A DNA stretch of 61,938 nucleotides from NCBI GenBank assembly GCA_028285645.1, contig JANQOV010000089.1, positions 1-61,938 on the forward strand. The letters are read 5' to 3'. The notes under the pieces are model-generated. The model saw only the letters and a program-made list of their open reading frames with translations, had not been told where the DNA came from and did not search any database. The DNA is from Hyphococcus sp. Lineage in GTDB: Bacteria; Pseudomonadota; Alphaproteobacteria; Caulobacterales; Parvularculaceae. A program made the position numbers and the translations under genes. Shown here piece by piece: positions 45,203 to 54,078 of this stretch; the stretch's first letter is position 1, and the number at the start of each line of letters is the position of its first letter.

Positions 45203-46066
45203 ATGCTGGAATGGCGCATCGGTGACGTTAAGTTGACGGCAATTGTTGAAATGACAGTTTCGGGCAACAACGAGTTTGTGTTTCCCGTAGCGCACAAAGA
45301 ATTGTGCGCTCCGATCGAATGGCTGAAACCGCACTTCATGGATCATGAGGGCAATTTGATTTTCGCCGTGCAGGCTTTTGTCATCGATACAGGCAAACGC
45401 AAAATCCTGATTGATACCTGCGTCGGTAATGACAAAGAAACCGGCATTCCCGACTGGGATAATATGAGTACGCCGTTTCTGGAAGACCTAGAAAAGGCCG
45501 GGTATCCCGCTGCGTTGATAGATACAGTGTTTTGCACGCATCTTCATGTGGATCATGTGGGCTGGAACACGAGGTTAGAGAACGGGTCGTGGGTCCCGAC
45601 CTTTGCGAACGCTCGCTATCTTTTTGCAAGAGAAGAATGGGAGCATTGGTCCGCCAATGAAGATGACCCGGAATTCGCCCTCGTTATGAAACAATCGATT
45701 AAGCCGATTGTTGACGCTGGGCTCATGGACTTGGTGGAATGGGACCATGAAATCTGCCCGGAAGTTTCCTTCGAACCCACACCGGGCCACACGCCTGGGC
45801 ACACAAGCGTACTCATACGATCTAAGGGTGACGAAGCGCTCATTACCGGGGACTGCATGCATCATCCGGTGCAATTGACAAAACCGGACTGGGGATCAGC
45901 GGCGGATGTAGATGCGCCGCATGCTTTTGAGACGCGTAAGAAACTGTTCAGCAAATATGTCGATACGTCGACACTGATCGTTGGCACGCATTTTCCAGCG
46001 CCTACAGCGGGGCGCATTAAACCGCTTGATGAGCTTGGGTGCTATTGGCTCGACACGTCAATTTAG
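45203..46066 (+). CDS. MBL-fold metallo-hydrolase
   Basis: A 287-residue metallo-beta-lactamase-fold hydrolase. The dinuclear metal motif H-x-H-x-D-H is CTHLHVDHVGW, further ligands lie in TPGHTPGHTSV and ITGDCMHH, and the final His is in VGTHFPAP. Enzymes of this subgroup act on lactones, esters or phosphoesters; a lactonase step would fit a pathway in which an alcohol dehydrogenase makes a lactone and dehydratases use the acid, but this is inference. I chose the ATG at 45203, 5 nt after GGAGG; an in-frame ATG overlapping the GGAGG is at 45191. Confidence 0.88.
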   Translation: MLEWRIGDVKLTAIVEMTVSGNNEFVFPVAHKELCAPIEWLKPHFMDHEGNLIFAVQAFVIDTGKRKILIDTCVGNDKETGIPDWDNMSTPFLEDLEKAGYPAALIDTVFCTHLHVDHVGWNTRLENGSWVPTFANARYLFAREEWEHWSANEDDPEFALVMKQSIKPIVDAGLMDLVEWDHEICPEVSFEPTPGHTPGHTSVLIRSKGDEALITGDCMHHPVQLTKPDWGSAADVDAPHAFETRKKLFSKYVDTSTLIVGTHFPAPTAGRIKPLDELGCYWLDTSI

Positions 46067-46099
46067 CATTCGCTGGCGTCCATAAAAACGAGGTCGCAC

Positions 46100-47278
46100 A
46101 TGGCCAAGATCAAGTCTGTTGCGTTTACGGAGTTCAGCTTTCCGGTAGAGAATATCGGACTTGAAACCGCTGCGGCCGGCGTCGGCAACATGGCATATGT
46201 GAAGGGAGCGACTTTCAACGCGAAACGATTTGCGGTGAAGATCACAACGGATGATGGCGCCGCAGGCGAATATGTCGCTAACTGGGTTGGTACGCCTTCA
46301 ACCTACGCCCAGGCGACAATGCTCGCGCATCTCCTAATCGGACGTGATCCAGAACATCGTGAAGAGATTTACGACGACCTAAAACGCGAAGTGCGCGCCT
46401 ATGATCATATGGGGCATGGCGTATTGGATATCGCGCTTTGGGACCTTGCAGGCAAAATGAATAATATGTCCGTAAAGGCGATGCTGGGCGGTTATCGGGA
46501 TCGTTTGCCGACTTATGCGAGTACATATGGCGGGCAGGAGTCAGAAGGGGGGCTCAATTCTATCGAAGCTTTCGCGGACTACGCACAAGCATGCAAGGAA
46601 GCAGGCTTTCATGGGTTCAAGATTCACCCCTGGCTCGATGGCAATCTGGACCGTGAGATCGCCAATCTGTTCGGCGTTCGCGAACGGGTAGGAGATGCGT
46701 GGCGCATTATGGTTGATCCCGCATGTACGCTGCGCACATGGATGGATGCGCTGACTATGGGGCAAGCCTGCGATGAGGCGGGCTGCTATTGGTATGAAGA
46801 CCCTTATCGCGACGCTTCGGTGTCGGCGTACGGTCATCAACGCCTACGGGAAAGACTGAAGACGCCGCTTTTGATTAGCGAACATGTGCGCGGCCTAGAA
46901 CAAAAAGCATCATTCCTGCTTGCGGGCGGATGCGACATGATTCATGCGGATCCCGAATATGACATGGGGATAACCGGTGTGATGAAGCTCGCACATTTCT
47001 GCGAAGGGTTGGGCCTTGATTTACAGCTTCACGCCGTTGGTCCCGCGCATCGCCTATGCATTTCTGCAATTCGCAACACCATGCTTTATGAAATGGCGCT
47101 TATCGGTCCGAATATGCCAAACATTGTTGCGCCCGTTTATACCTGCGGATATTCCGACCAGCCGGCGGACATGGCGAAAGACGGCACCGTGCCGGTTCCT
47201 GATGGTCCGGGATTGGGCGTAGCCTACGATTGGGCGTTTATCTCAGCCAACAAAACGCGCGAAGACATCATCGAGTAA
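46100..47278 (+). CDS. Enolase-superfamily protein, mandelate racemase group (K-x-H type)
   Basis: The third superfamily member, 392 residues. Catalytic candidates are K174 with H176 (GFKIHPW), metal ligands D206 (MVDPA), E233 (WYEDP) and E261 (ISEHV), and H311 (QLHAVGPAH). The K-x-H arrangement differs from both other copies, and this protein ends with the usual VPVPDGPGLGV. It closes the ADH-MFS-MBL operon, 33 nt after the hydrolase. A dehydratase or epimerase on a hydroxy acid is likely; the exact reaction is unknown. Confidence 0.87.
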   Translation: MAKIKSVAFTEFSFPVENIGLETAAAGVGNMAYVKGATFNAKRFAVKITTDDGAAGEYVANWVGTPSTYAQATMLAHLLIGRDPEHREEIYDDLKREVRAYDHMGHGVLDIALWDLAGKMNNMSVKAMLGGYRDRLPTYASTYGGQESEGGLNSIEAFADYAQACKEAGFHGFKIHPWLDGNLDREIANLFGVRERVGDAWRIMVDPACTLRTWMDALTMGQACDEAGCYWYEDPYRDASVSAYGHQRLRERLKTPLLISEHVRGLEQKASFLLAGGCDMIHADPEYDMGITGVMKLAHFCEGLGLDLQLHAVGPAHRLCISAIRNTMLYEMALIGPNMPNIVAPVYTCGYSDQPADMAKDGTVPVPDGPGLGVAYDWAFISANKTREDIIE

Positions 47279-47290
47279 TTCCCTAGATTT

Positions 47291-50200
47291 TCAGGCGGCG
47301 CGCAATTTAGCAAGGAGCTGTTCCGCTCGCTGATCGGCTGCTTCTACCGCTTTTGCTTTAATCGGGCCGAACCCGCGGATATCTTCCGGTAACGACAATA
47401 GCGCGATCGCGATTGCGTGGTTTGACGGGTTTAGCGCTTCAAGCGTTTCGTCAATGCGTTGCTCATAATCACGGATCAAATGCCGTTCCATTTTTCGTTC
47501 TTCATTGTAGCCGAATACGTCAAACGGCGTTCCCCGCAGCCGGCGCATCCATGCGAGTATTCGAAACGCTTTGAGAATCCATGGCCCGAATTCGATTTTC
47601 TTTGCTTCGCCCGTTTCGGGATCAGGACGTGATAGAATCGGCGGCGCAAGATTAAACTTCAGCTTTGGCTCGCCATCGAATTGTTCGTTAAGGCCGGCAA
47701 GAAAGCTTGGCGCGCTATATAATCGCGCGACCTCATATTCGTCCTTGTAGGCTAGCAGTTTTGCGTAATTCTTTGCTGCTGTTTCGGCGAGCCCGCTGCA
47801 GCCCGGCGCCTTTTGTTGTTCCGCTTCCCTCACGCGTAAGACGGCCTTGTGATACTTGTCCGCATAAGCGGCGTTCTGATAGGCCGTCAGATGCGCCACG
47901 CGGTGTTCGACAATCTCATCAAACGTTTCAGGAAATGCTTCGCTGTTCTTGTGATGCGCCTCCAGTTGTTCTGCTATCAACTCCGGTTGATGCGCCGCCA
48001 GGCGGCCGACGGCGAGGGCATGCTGATTGAAGTCAACGGCGACACCGTTCAAAAAAATGGCGCGCTCGATTGACTCCAAGGAAATCGGCAGCAAGCCTTT
48101 TTGAAATGCGAAGCCAATGAGCAGGAAGTTAGCGCCAAGGACATCGCCGCAAAACACTTCTGCAAGTATTTTCGCGTCAACCAACTCGATATTATCTTCG
48201 GCGACGGACTGGCGGATTTGCGAGAGAATCTCGTCCTTTGGCGCGACCGCGTCGCGGTCGAGCTGAAAAGTCGCCGTCGGCGATACGCTTGAATTTGCAA
48301 CCAGCTTTGTGCGGCCATGACCCAGCGTCGTGGCTGAGTCCCCACTAGCAGCGGCGACAAGGTCAAATCCGAGCGCCAAATCTGCTTCTCGCCAAGCGAT
48401 GCCAGCGCCTTGGATTTGCTCCGGCTTCGCGGCAATCTTTAAGTGGCTATATACGGCGCCATTTTTTTGGGCGAGACCCGTCATATCGAAAACGGAACTG
48501 GCGCGCCCTTCAAGATGGGCGGCCATGCCCAACACCGCAGCGGCGGTCACAACGCCGGTGCCGCCAATTCCTGCAAACATAATGTTGAAACTTTCACGTT
48601 GGGCGGTGGCGGTTGGCGGCGGCAAGTCAAGGATCGTTGCAGCGTCGATGGACTTGGCTTCCGGCTTCTTGGGTTCCGCATCGTAAACGGTCACGAAAGA
48701 AGGACAAAAGCCGAGGGCGCAACTGTAATCCTTGTTGCAATTAAATTGATCGATCTTGCGTTTTCGGCCAAGCGGCGTCTCCAGCGGCAAGATGGACACG
48801 CAGTTCGCTTTGGTCGAGCAATCACCACACCCCTCGCATACGGCGTCGTTAATGTAGAGGCGCTTTTTGGGATTGGGAAACTGACCCTTTTTGCGCCGTC
48901 GGCGTTTCTCTGCTGCGCAGGTTTGTTCGTAAATAAGGAATGTGCATCCGGGCACGTCGCGCAATTCTTTTTGAACTGCATCTAACTCATCGCGGTGATA
49001 GATCACAACGCCGGGGGCTAAACCGCTGCGTGCATCATACTTTTCTGGGTCATCCGTTACGACAACACAGCGCGCGACGCCTTCATGCAAGACTTGGTAA
49101 GTAATGTCGCCGACAGAAAGCGGTCCATCCACCGGTTGTCCGCCGGTCATTGCGACGGCGTCATTATACAGGAGCTTGTAAGTAATATTCACTTTCGCAG
49201 CGATGGCGGCGCGAATAGAGAGTAAGCCTGAGTGATAGTATGTGCCATCGCCCATATTCTGAAAGATATGGTCCGTATGCGTGAATGGCGCGAGTCCAAT
49301 CCAGTTTGAGCCTTCTCCACCCATCTGGGTCGGAACAACCCTGTCAGGCCGGAAAAAAACTTCCATTGTAGCGCAACCGGTTCCCACCATGGCGCGGCTG
49401 CCTTCGGGTATTTTGGTGGAACGGTTATGCGGGCAACCAGAGCAGAAAAAAGGTATGCGGATGGCTGCTGGAGCGGAGGGCGCCGTTTCGGCGAGCTTTG
49501 CTGCCAGTTGCGCCATTTTTTCGTAAAGCGCGTCATCTGCAATGCCTAACGCCTTCGCGCGCCGGCCTATTCCGGCTGCAATGGTGAAGGGTTCAAGTTG
49601 ACCAGAAGGCGAAAGAAGCGGCGATCCGTCTGGATCGGCTTTACCGGACAAGGCGACACGCTGGGCGCGATTTACGATGAGCGTCGCGATCTGCGATTCA
49701 AGGAACGACTTCTTTTCCTCAACAACTAAAATTTCGCTTAAGCCTTCGGAGAATTGAAGGAGGCCTTGAGGCTCAAGCGGCCAAATGCATCCGACTTTGT
49801 AGACGGCGATGCCGATGTGGTTTGCTCGTTCGGAATCTATTCCCAGTAACGCCAGCGCTTGCAGAACATCGTGAAAGGATTTCCCCGAAGTGATAATTCC
49901 GAGGCGCGCTCCTTTAGCGCCAAACACGAGACGGTCAAGATCATTAGCCCTCACAAATTGCTGGACAAGCGGCAGACGGTGCTCCAACGCAATTCGTTCG
50001 TTTTCTATCCGACTACTGAGTGTGCCGCGGTAGTGTACGTCGACTCCGTTTTGGGAGCTTTCCGGCACAATGATGGAGTTCGCGCGCAGATCGATTTCGC
50101 ATGTTGCTGTCTGTTCAATCGTTTCGTTGACGCATTTAAGTCCCACCCACGCGCCGCTAAATCGTGATAAAGCCCACCCCAGTAGACCGAACTCGAAATA

Positions 50201-50740
50201 CTCATTGACTGATGCGGGATAGAGTGACGGAATCAATTGCGCTGACAACGCTTGCTCGCTTTGGTGCGCGACCGTTGACGATTTGCCGGGATGGTCGTCG
50301 CCATAGGCAAGCAGCACGCCGCCATTCGGGTGCGCGCCGGCGAAGTTGCCGTGTTTCAGGGCGTCCATCGCCCGGTCTACGCCGGGACCCTTACCATACC
50401 AAAGCGCGAATACGCCGTCATAGCGGTTATCGGACATTTCACTGAGCTGCTGGCTGCCGGCGACAGCGGTTGCAGCGAGTTCTTCATTGAGACCGGGTTG
50501 AAAAGTAATATGCGCCTCTTCCAGACGTTCCTTGATGCTCCACAGCGTCATATCCAGTCCGCCGATGGGTGAACCGCGGTAACCGGAGATAAAGCCGGCT
50601 GTATTTCGTCCTGTCGCCAAATCACGTTGGCGTTGCAAAATAGGCAGGCGGGAAAGAGCTTGCGTCCCGTTCACGAAAATGGAGCCTCTTTCGAGCTCGT
50701 ATTTATCGTCGAGAGTGACGTTGCGGATGTCTCCGTCCAT
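47291..50740 (-). CDS. Indolepyruvate ferredoxin oxidoreductase family protein, fused alpha-beta
   Basis: A 1149-residue single-chain 2-oxoacid:ferredoxin oxidoreductase of the aerobic proteobacterial type. The pyrimidine-binding half comes first (GYRGSPIGGLDMTLW, GYGDDHPGKSS), then the TPP half with CSGCPHNRST and YNDAVAMTGGQP. A ferredoxin-like 4Fe-4S region has CEGCGDC and nearby cysteines, and a C-terminal gamma domain starts IMFAGIGGTGVVTAAAVLG. It oxidatively decarboxylates aryl or branched 2-oxoacids to acyl-CoA. GAGG precedes its ATG. It has an operator copy about 70 bp upstream, tying it to the island, and converges on the third racemase-like gene. Confidence 0.93.
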   Translation of the reverse strand: MDGDIRNVTLDDKYELERGSIFVNGTQALSRLPILQRQRDLATGRNTAGFISGYRGSPIGGLDMTLWSIKERLEEAHITFQPGLNEELAATAVAGSQQLSEMSDNRYDGVFALWYGKGPGVDRAMDALKHGNFAGAHPNGGVLLAYGDDHPGKSSTVAHQSEQALSAQLIPSLYPASVNEYFEFGLLGWALSRFSGAWVGLKCVNETIEQTATCEIDLRANSIIVPESSQNGVDVHYRGTLSSRIENERIALEHRLPLVQQFVRANDLDRLVFGAKGARLGIITSGKSFHDVLQALALLGIDSERANHIGIAVYKVGCIWPLEPQGLLQFSEGLSEILVVEEKKSFLESQIATLIVNRAQRVALSGKADPDGSPLLSPSGQLEPFTIAAGIGRRAKALGIADDALYEKMAQLAAKLAETAPSAPAAIRIPFFCSGCPHNRSTKIPEGSRAMVGTGCATMEVFFRPDRVVPTQMGGEGSNWIGLAPFTHTDHIFQNMGDGTYYHSGLLSIRAAIAAKVNITYKLLYNDAVAMTGGQPVDGPLSVGDITYQVLHEGVARCVVVTDDPEKYDARSGLAPGVVIYHRDELDAVQKELRDVPGCTFLIYEQTCAAEKRRRRKKGQFPNPKKRLYINDAVCEGCGDCSTKANCVSILPLETPLGRKRKIDQFNCNKDYSCALGFCPSFVTVYDAEPKKPEAKSIDAATILDLPPPTATAQRESFNIMFAGIGGTGVVTAAAVLGMAAHLEGRASSVFDMTGLAQKNGAVYSHLKIAAKPEQIQGAGIAWREADLALGFDLVAAASGDSATTLGHGRTKLVANSSVSPTATFQLDRDAVAPKDEILSQIRQSVAEDNIELVDAKILAEVFCGDVLGANFLLIGFAFQKGLLPISLESIERAIFLNGVAVDFNQHALAVGRLAAHQPELIAEQLEAHHKNSEAFPETFDEIVEHRVAHLTAYQNAAYADKYHKAVLRVREAEQQKAPGCSGLAETAAKNYAKLLAYKDEYEVARLYSAPSFLAGLNEQFDGEPKLKFNLAPPILSRPDPETGEAKKIEFGPWILKAFRILAWMRRLRGTPFDVFGYNEERKMERHLIRDYEQRIDETLEALNPSNHAIAIALLSLPEDIRGFGPIKAKAVEAADQRAEQLLAKLRAA

Positions 50741-50810
50741 TGAAACCTCTGATAATGCAGGGGTTTATAATAAGATATGCCGCCTTTTTCGGTATGAAAA
50801 AAATGCGAGA

Positions 50811-50838
50811 TGGCGTCGGATGAAAACTTTCTGGCGCC
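50811..50838 (-). promoter_or_regulatory. Direct-repeat operator, copy 4 (upstream of indolepyruvate oxidoreductase)
   Basis: Read on the + strand, TGGCGTC (50811-50817) and TGGCGCC (50832-50838) start exactly 21 bp apart with GATGAAAACTTTC between, a near-perfect match to copies 1-3. The target gene is on the minus strand, 71 bp away, so the site is inverted relative to its gene. An AT-rich -10-like TATTAT lies between site and gene. The remaining gap up to 51159 shows nothing else I can support. Confidence 0.65.
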
Positions 50839-51159
50839 TGTGAGAACGAATAAGACCTTGCGTCGCGTCTTATTGTGACCTTTTGCCTGGCTCGCGCATG
50901 TTCTGGAAAACGGCCCCAGCCAATCGGGTCACGGAATTTTGTCTCGTGTATTAGATTTCGAACGGTATTCGAGGCGCTGCCCGGTAAATTACACTGAATT
51001 CGCAAATACTTTAAGGAAGTATTTGGTTCTATTGGCATGCAGCAGAGACCAGTTCGATCATTGCCGCCTCCAACGGGAAATCACCGTCGACTGACTTTCG
51101 TTCAGGCGGGAGGGTAACGGACGTTTGGTCGCTGCTTGGTGTAGGGCTTCGTGAGAGTT

Positions 51160-51613
51160 TTATCGCGCCAATGGTTCGACTTTTGATCTGTTAGTTTCCT
51201 GCTCTGCGGCTAAACGTTTTGTACGTACTGTTTCGCTACGGCGACGGCAGTCTAGTGATAGCTGCATTGGTTCAGCGTTTTGCCACTTTAAAACTTCGTT
51301 GATGGTCATTCCCACACGTGACCAGGCTTTTGCACAAACATCAACGAGTTCTTCGTCGAAATCTTGCAATCGCCATTCCCGCTGGACGCATGGGAGCGAG
51401 TCTTCATCTGGCGTAACCAATCCCAAAAAATCTTGGTCTTGAAAATGATATGCGTATCGTAAAATCGCGGATTCGCTATCTTCCAGAGGGTTTATTAAAA
51501 GTGTTGCGCCTGCCTTAAACCCTCGACCTTCGGTTATACCGACAATTCCGCAAATGAGCTTCCTGAAACCGGTCTAATGCCGAGGCGATTCTTTGATAAG
51601 GATCGTTGCTCAT
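51160..51613 (-). pseudogene. Frameshifted small gene of unknown function
   Basis: On the minus strand an ATG at 51613 with GGAAG about 7 nt upstream starts MSNDPYQRIASALDRFQEAHL and stops at 51515 after 32 residues. A second frame, open from just after a TAG overlapping this region, runs on as GFKAGATLLINPLEDSES, AILRYAYHFQDQDFLGLV, then EEWRL-like and DFDEELVDVCAKAWSR segments, stopping at 51160. Joined by one frameshift near 51515-51545 they would give a soluble protein of about 150 residues. I do not recognise the family. A sequencing error or genuine decay would look the same. It sits at the island's right edge, between the oxidoreductase and initiator tRNA. Confidence 0.4.
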
Positions 51614-51819
51614 GGAGCTGCTTCCGAGCGTAGGGGGCATCTAACATCATTGCAGAATCGGCTGCGCGGGACAGCTGCGCTCGAATACGATCAACTTAAA
51701 ATAAACAGACGCCGTATTAGGGGCAGGAATTTTACTCGAATGATTCCTATATATGATTGCGAACCCAAAATTTGCCCGAAGTTTTGTGTTCGAATTGTGC
51801 GTTAAGTCATTGAAATAAT

Positions 51820-51896
<77 letters not shown>

Positions 51897-52053
51897 CCAA
51901 TGCGGTTGCCTCGAGGCTGCTGCCAGCCATGCATCCGCTTTTCCTGACCAGCGACGGCGCACGCGGCGCGCCAATCTTCAGGGAGAGGGGGGTATAGCGA
52001 AGCCTATGCGCTGCTGCAAGACCGCCCCGAGAATTATCTTGCCTTTTGAAATT

Positions 52054-52069
52054 CCAGAAAAATTTCTGG
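52054..52069. repeat. 16-bp inverted repeat downstream of the YbdK-type gene
   Basis: CCAGAAA-AA-TTTCTGG, a 7-bp inverted repeat with a 2-nt spacer, lies 10 bp beyond the stop of the carboxylate-amine ligase gene and upstream of the initiator tRNA. The tiny loop argues against a terminator; it could be an operator for the tRNA or chance. Confidence 0.35.
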
Positions 52070-52078
52070 CGCCCTAGA

Positions 52079-53218
52079 CTAATTGGTGGGCGGCAGATCG
52101 GCGGCGGTTTCTTCAAGCAACATGTCGACAACTTGGATGAAGGCCTCGCGCTCATCGGCGCCGTCGGCGCGGGCTTTTTCAAAGACTTCGACCTGCCGGC
52201 AGGCGCTTGATCCGCGGGCCATGATGGTGCGCGCATGGCGCAGTTCTTTCAGGCAGCCAAGTGCTGTTGCGTCTTCTTCGATCAGCTCAATGATTTCCTC
52301 AATCAATGAAGGGAACGCCACGCATTCGCCGCGGCCGAGATCGATCATGCTCTTGGTTACACCGTAGCGCTGGGCGCGCCAGCGATTTTCCTCCAGCAGG
52401 ATCCGTGGATAGATGCGCCAGCGCATATTGCGTTGTCGCATCCGCGCGAGCATCCGCAATGTTGATTGGTAGAATGCGGCAATGCATAGGGCGTCTTCAA
52501 GCCGCGTGCAGACATCGGTGATGCGCATTTCCAACGTTGGGAAACGGGCGCTCGGCCGCATGTCCCACCACAGCTTTGTCGCGTCCTCCATCACGCCCGC
52601 CTTCACCAGGCGTTCGATCATCCGGTCATATTCCGCCCAGCTTTCATATCGGTCGGGAATGCCGGTGCGCGGCATTGAATCGAATATTCCAAGCCGCGCG
52701 CATCGCATGCCCATATCGTGGCCGTTCCAGAATGGAGAGGATGTGGAAAGCGCTAGAAGATGCGGTAGGAAATAACGCATCTGGTTCATCATATCGATCC
52801 GCAGATCAGGATCTTCAATGCCCGCATGCACATGCATGCCGCAAATCAGCATGCGGCGAATGACGCCGCCCATGTCGGCGTCCAGCGTGTCGTAACGGGG
52901 CGCTTGGGTGTGATGCTGCTGCCCCCAATTGGCGAAGGGATGGGTCGAAGCAGCCATGAGCCGCATGCCGTATTTTTCAGCAGTATTGATCAGGGTTGCG
53001 CGCATCGCAGTTAGATGGTGGCGCGCTTCGGAAATGTCTGCGCAAACGGGCGTTCCGATCTCAACCTGACATCTTAAGAACTCGGGCGTCACGTGTTCGC
53101 CGAGGCGCTCTTTGCAGGTTTCCATGAACTCGGGCGAGGGTTTATTGCAAAGATCGCGCGTTTCCGGATCGATCAGCAGGTACTCTTCTTCAATACCGAG
53201 CGTCAATGCGGGGATCAT
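52079..53218 (-). CDS. Carboxylate-amine ligase, YbdK/GCS2 family
   Basis: A 379-residue member of the glutamate-cysteine ligase type 2 family. It begins LTLGIEEEYLLIDPETRDL, the hallmark opening, and contains FANWGQQHHTQAPRYD, CGMHVHAG and SPFWNGHDMG, all typical of ATP- and metal-binding loops. E. coli YbdK has weak glutamate-cysteine ligase activity; the physiological substrate of most homologs is unknown. It is the last of three minus-strand genes (dac, N-formylglutamate amidohydrolase, this), with a 53-nt gap. The pairing with N-formylglutamate amidohydrolase is common in alphaproteobacteria. Confidence 0.9.
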   Translation of the reverse strand: MIPALTLGIEEEYLLIDPETRDLCNKPSPEFMETCKERLGEHVTPEFLRCQVEIGTPVCADISEARHHLTAMRATLINTAEKYGMRLMAASTHPFANWGQQHHTQAPRYDTLDADMGGVIRRMLICGMHVHAGIEDPDLRIDMMNQMRYFLPHLLALSTSSPFWNGHDMGMRCARLGIFDSMPRTGIPDRYESWAEYDRMIERLVKAGVMEDATKLWWDMRPSARFPTLEMRITDVCTRLEDALCIAAFYQSTLRMLARMRQRNMRWRIYPRILLEENRWRAQRYGVTKSMIDLGRGECVAFPSLIEEIIELIEEDATALGCLKELRHARTIMARGSSACRQVEVFEKARADGADEREAFIQVVDMLLEETAADLPPTN

Positions 53219-53271
53219 AACCCCTCCCTGTCAACGGGCGCTTGGGGTTCCTGCGGCGCCTGGTGCAAAGA

Positions 53272-54012
53272 CTATTTCTCCACCAGGCATCGGACGCCGC
53301 GCGCCAGAATATCAGCTATCCTAGCGATTTCTGCGGAATTGGAAAGCAGGTCCTGGCGCACCTCAAGTGTAATGTGGGGGATTTTACGCGCGCCGATATG
53401 CCGGTCTACGGAGTAGTTGAATGCGCGCGCGTCATAAGGCTCATTGTCGCCGAGGCAATAATCTGTATGCCCCGATAGCCATTCAATAAATGCTCTCGCA
53501 TTCGTCGGATCGTGCCGCCACAAAAACCCGATGTGCCAGGGACGGTCCCGATAATCGCCCATCAAACGCCGCGAGAAGGAATGAACAGAAATCGCAAATA
53601 GGGTGGGATGGGTCTTGTGAAGCGCATCGACCTCGGCGGCAAGGCGCGCATGATAGGGCTCGTGAAAAACCTCAAGACGTCTTTTGCGTTCATCATCGTC
53701 AATCCCCTCATTGCCAGGGATGGGAATGAGGTCGCTAACCGCCGGAATCGAGTCGTGACTGCCCGGATCGCGGTTGGGATCCATGATCAGTCGCGAGTAG
53801 TCGCAACAAAAGCATGTGCCATTAAGGATGCGGGCGAGCGTCGTTCCCAATTCGCCGGCGCCGATATCATAAGCGATATGGGTCTCGAGAATATCTTCCG
53901 GCAGGCCAAGGGAATGGAATTCCTCGGGCATGGCGTTCGTCGCATGATCGACAAAGACAAAATACGGGGCGTCGCCGCGATGGGCGATGGTCGCGCAGAA
54001 ATCGTTACTCAT
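53272..54012 (-). CDS. N-formylglutamate amidohydrolase family protein
   Basis: A 246-residue N-formylglutamate amidohydrolase-like hydrolase (NFGA/HutG2 family). Conserved blocks are FVDHATNAMPEEFHSLGL near the start, HIAYDIGAG, YSRLIMDPNRDPGSHDSIP, ISVHSFSRRL and HITLEVRQDLL. Classical members release formate from N-formylglutamate in histidine degradation, but no hut genes are nearby, so the substrate may differ. Co-oriented with the carboxylate-amine ligase downstream and the carboxypeptidase upstream. Confidence 0.92.
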   Translation of the reverse strand: MSNDFCATIAHRGDAPYFVFVDHATNAMPEEFHSLGLPEDILETHIAYDIGAGELGTTLARILNGTCFCCDYSRLIMDPNRDPGSHDSIPAVSDLIPIPGNEGIDDDERKRRLEVFHEPYHARLAAEVDALHKTHPTLFAISVHSFSRRLMGDYRDRPWHIGFLWRHDPTNARAFIEWLSGHTDYCLGDNEPYDARAFNYSVDRHIGARKIPHITLEVRQDLLSNSAEIARIADILARGVRCLVEK

Positions 54013-54078
54013 GTGCTGGGTGTTAGCACGATTTATGCGCGAAAAGGAAAACCGTTTCTGCGAGATTTTTGCGAAATG

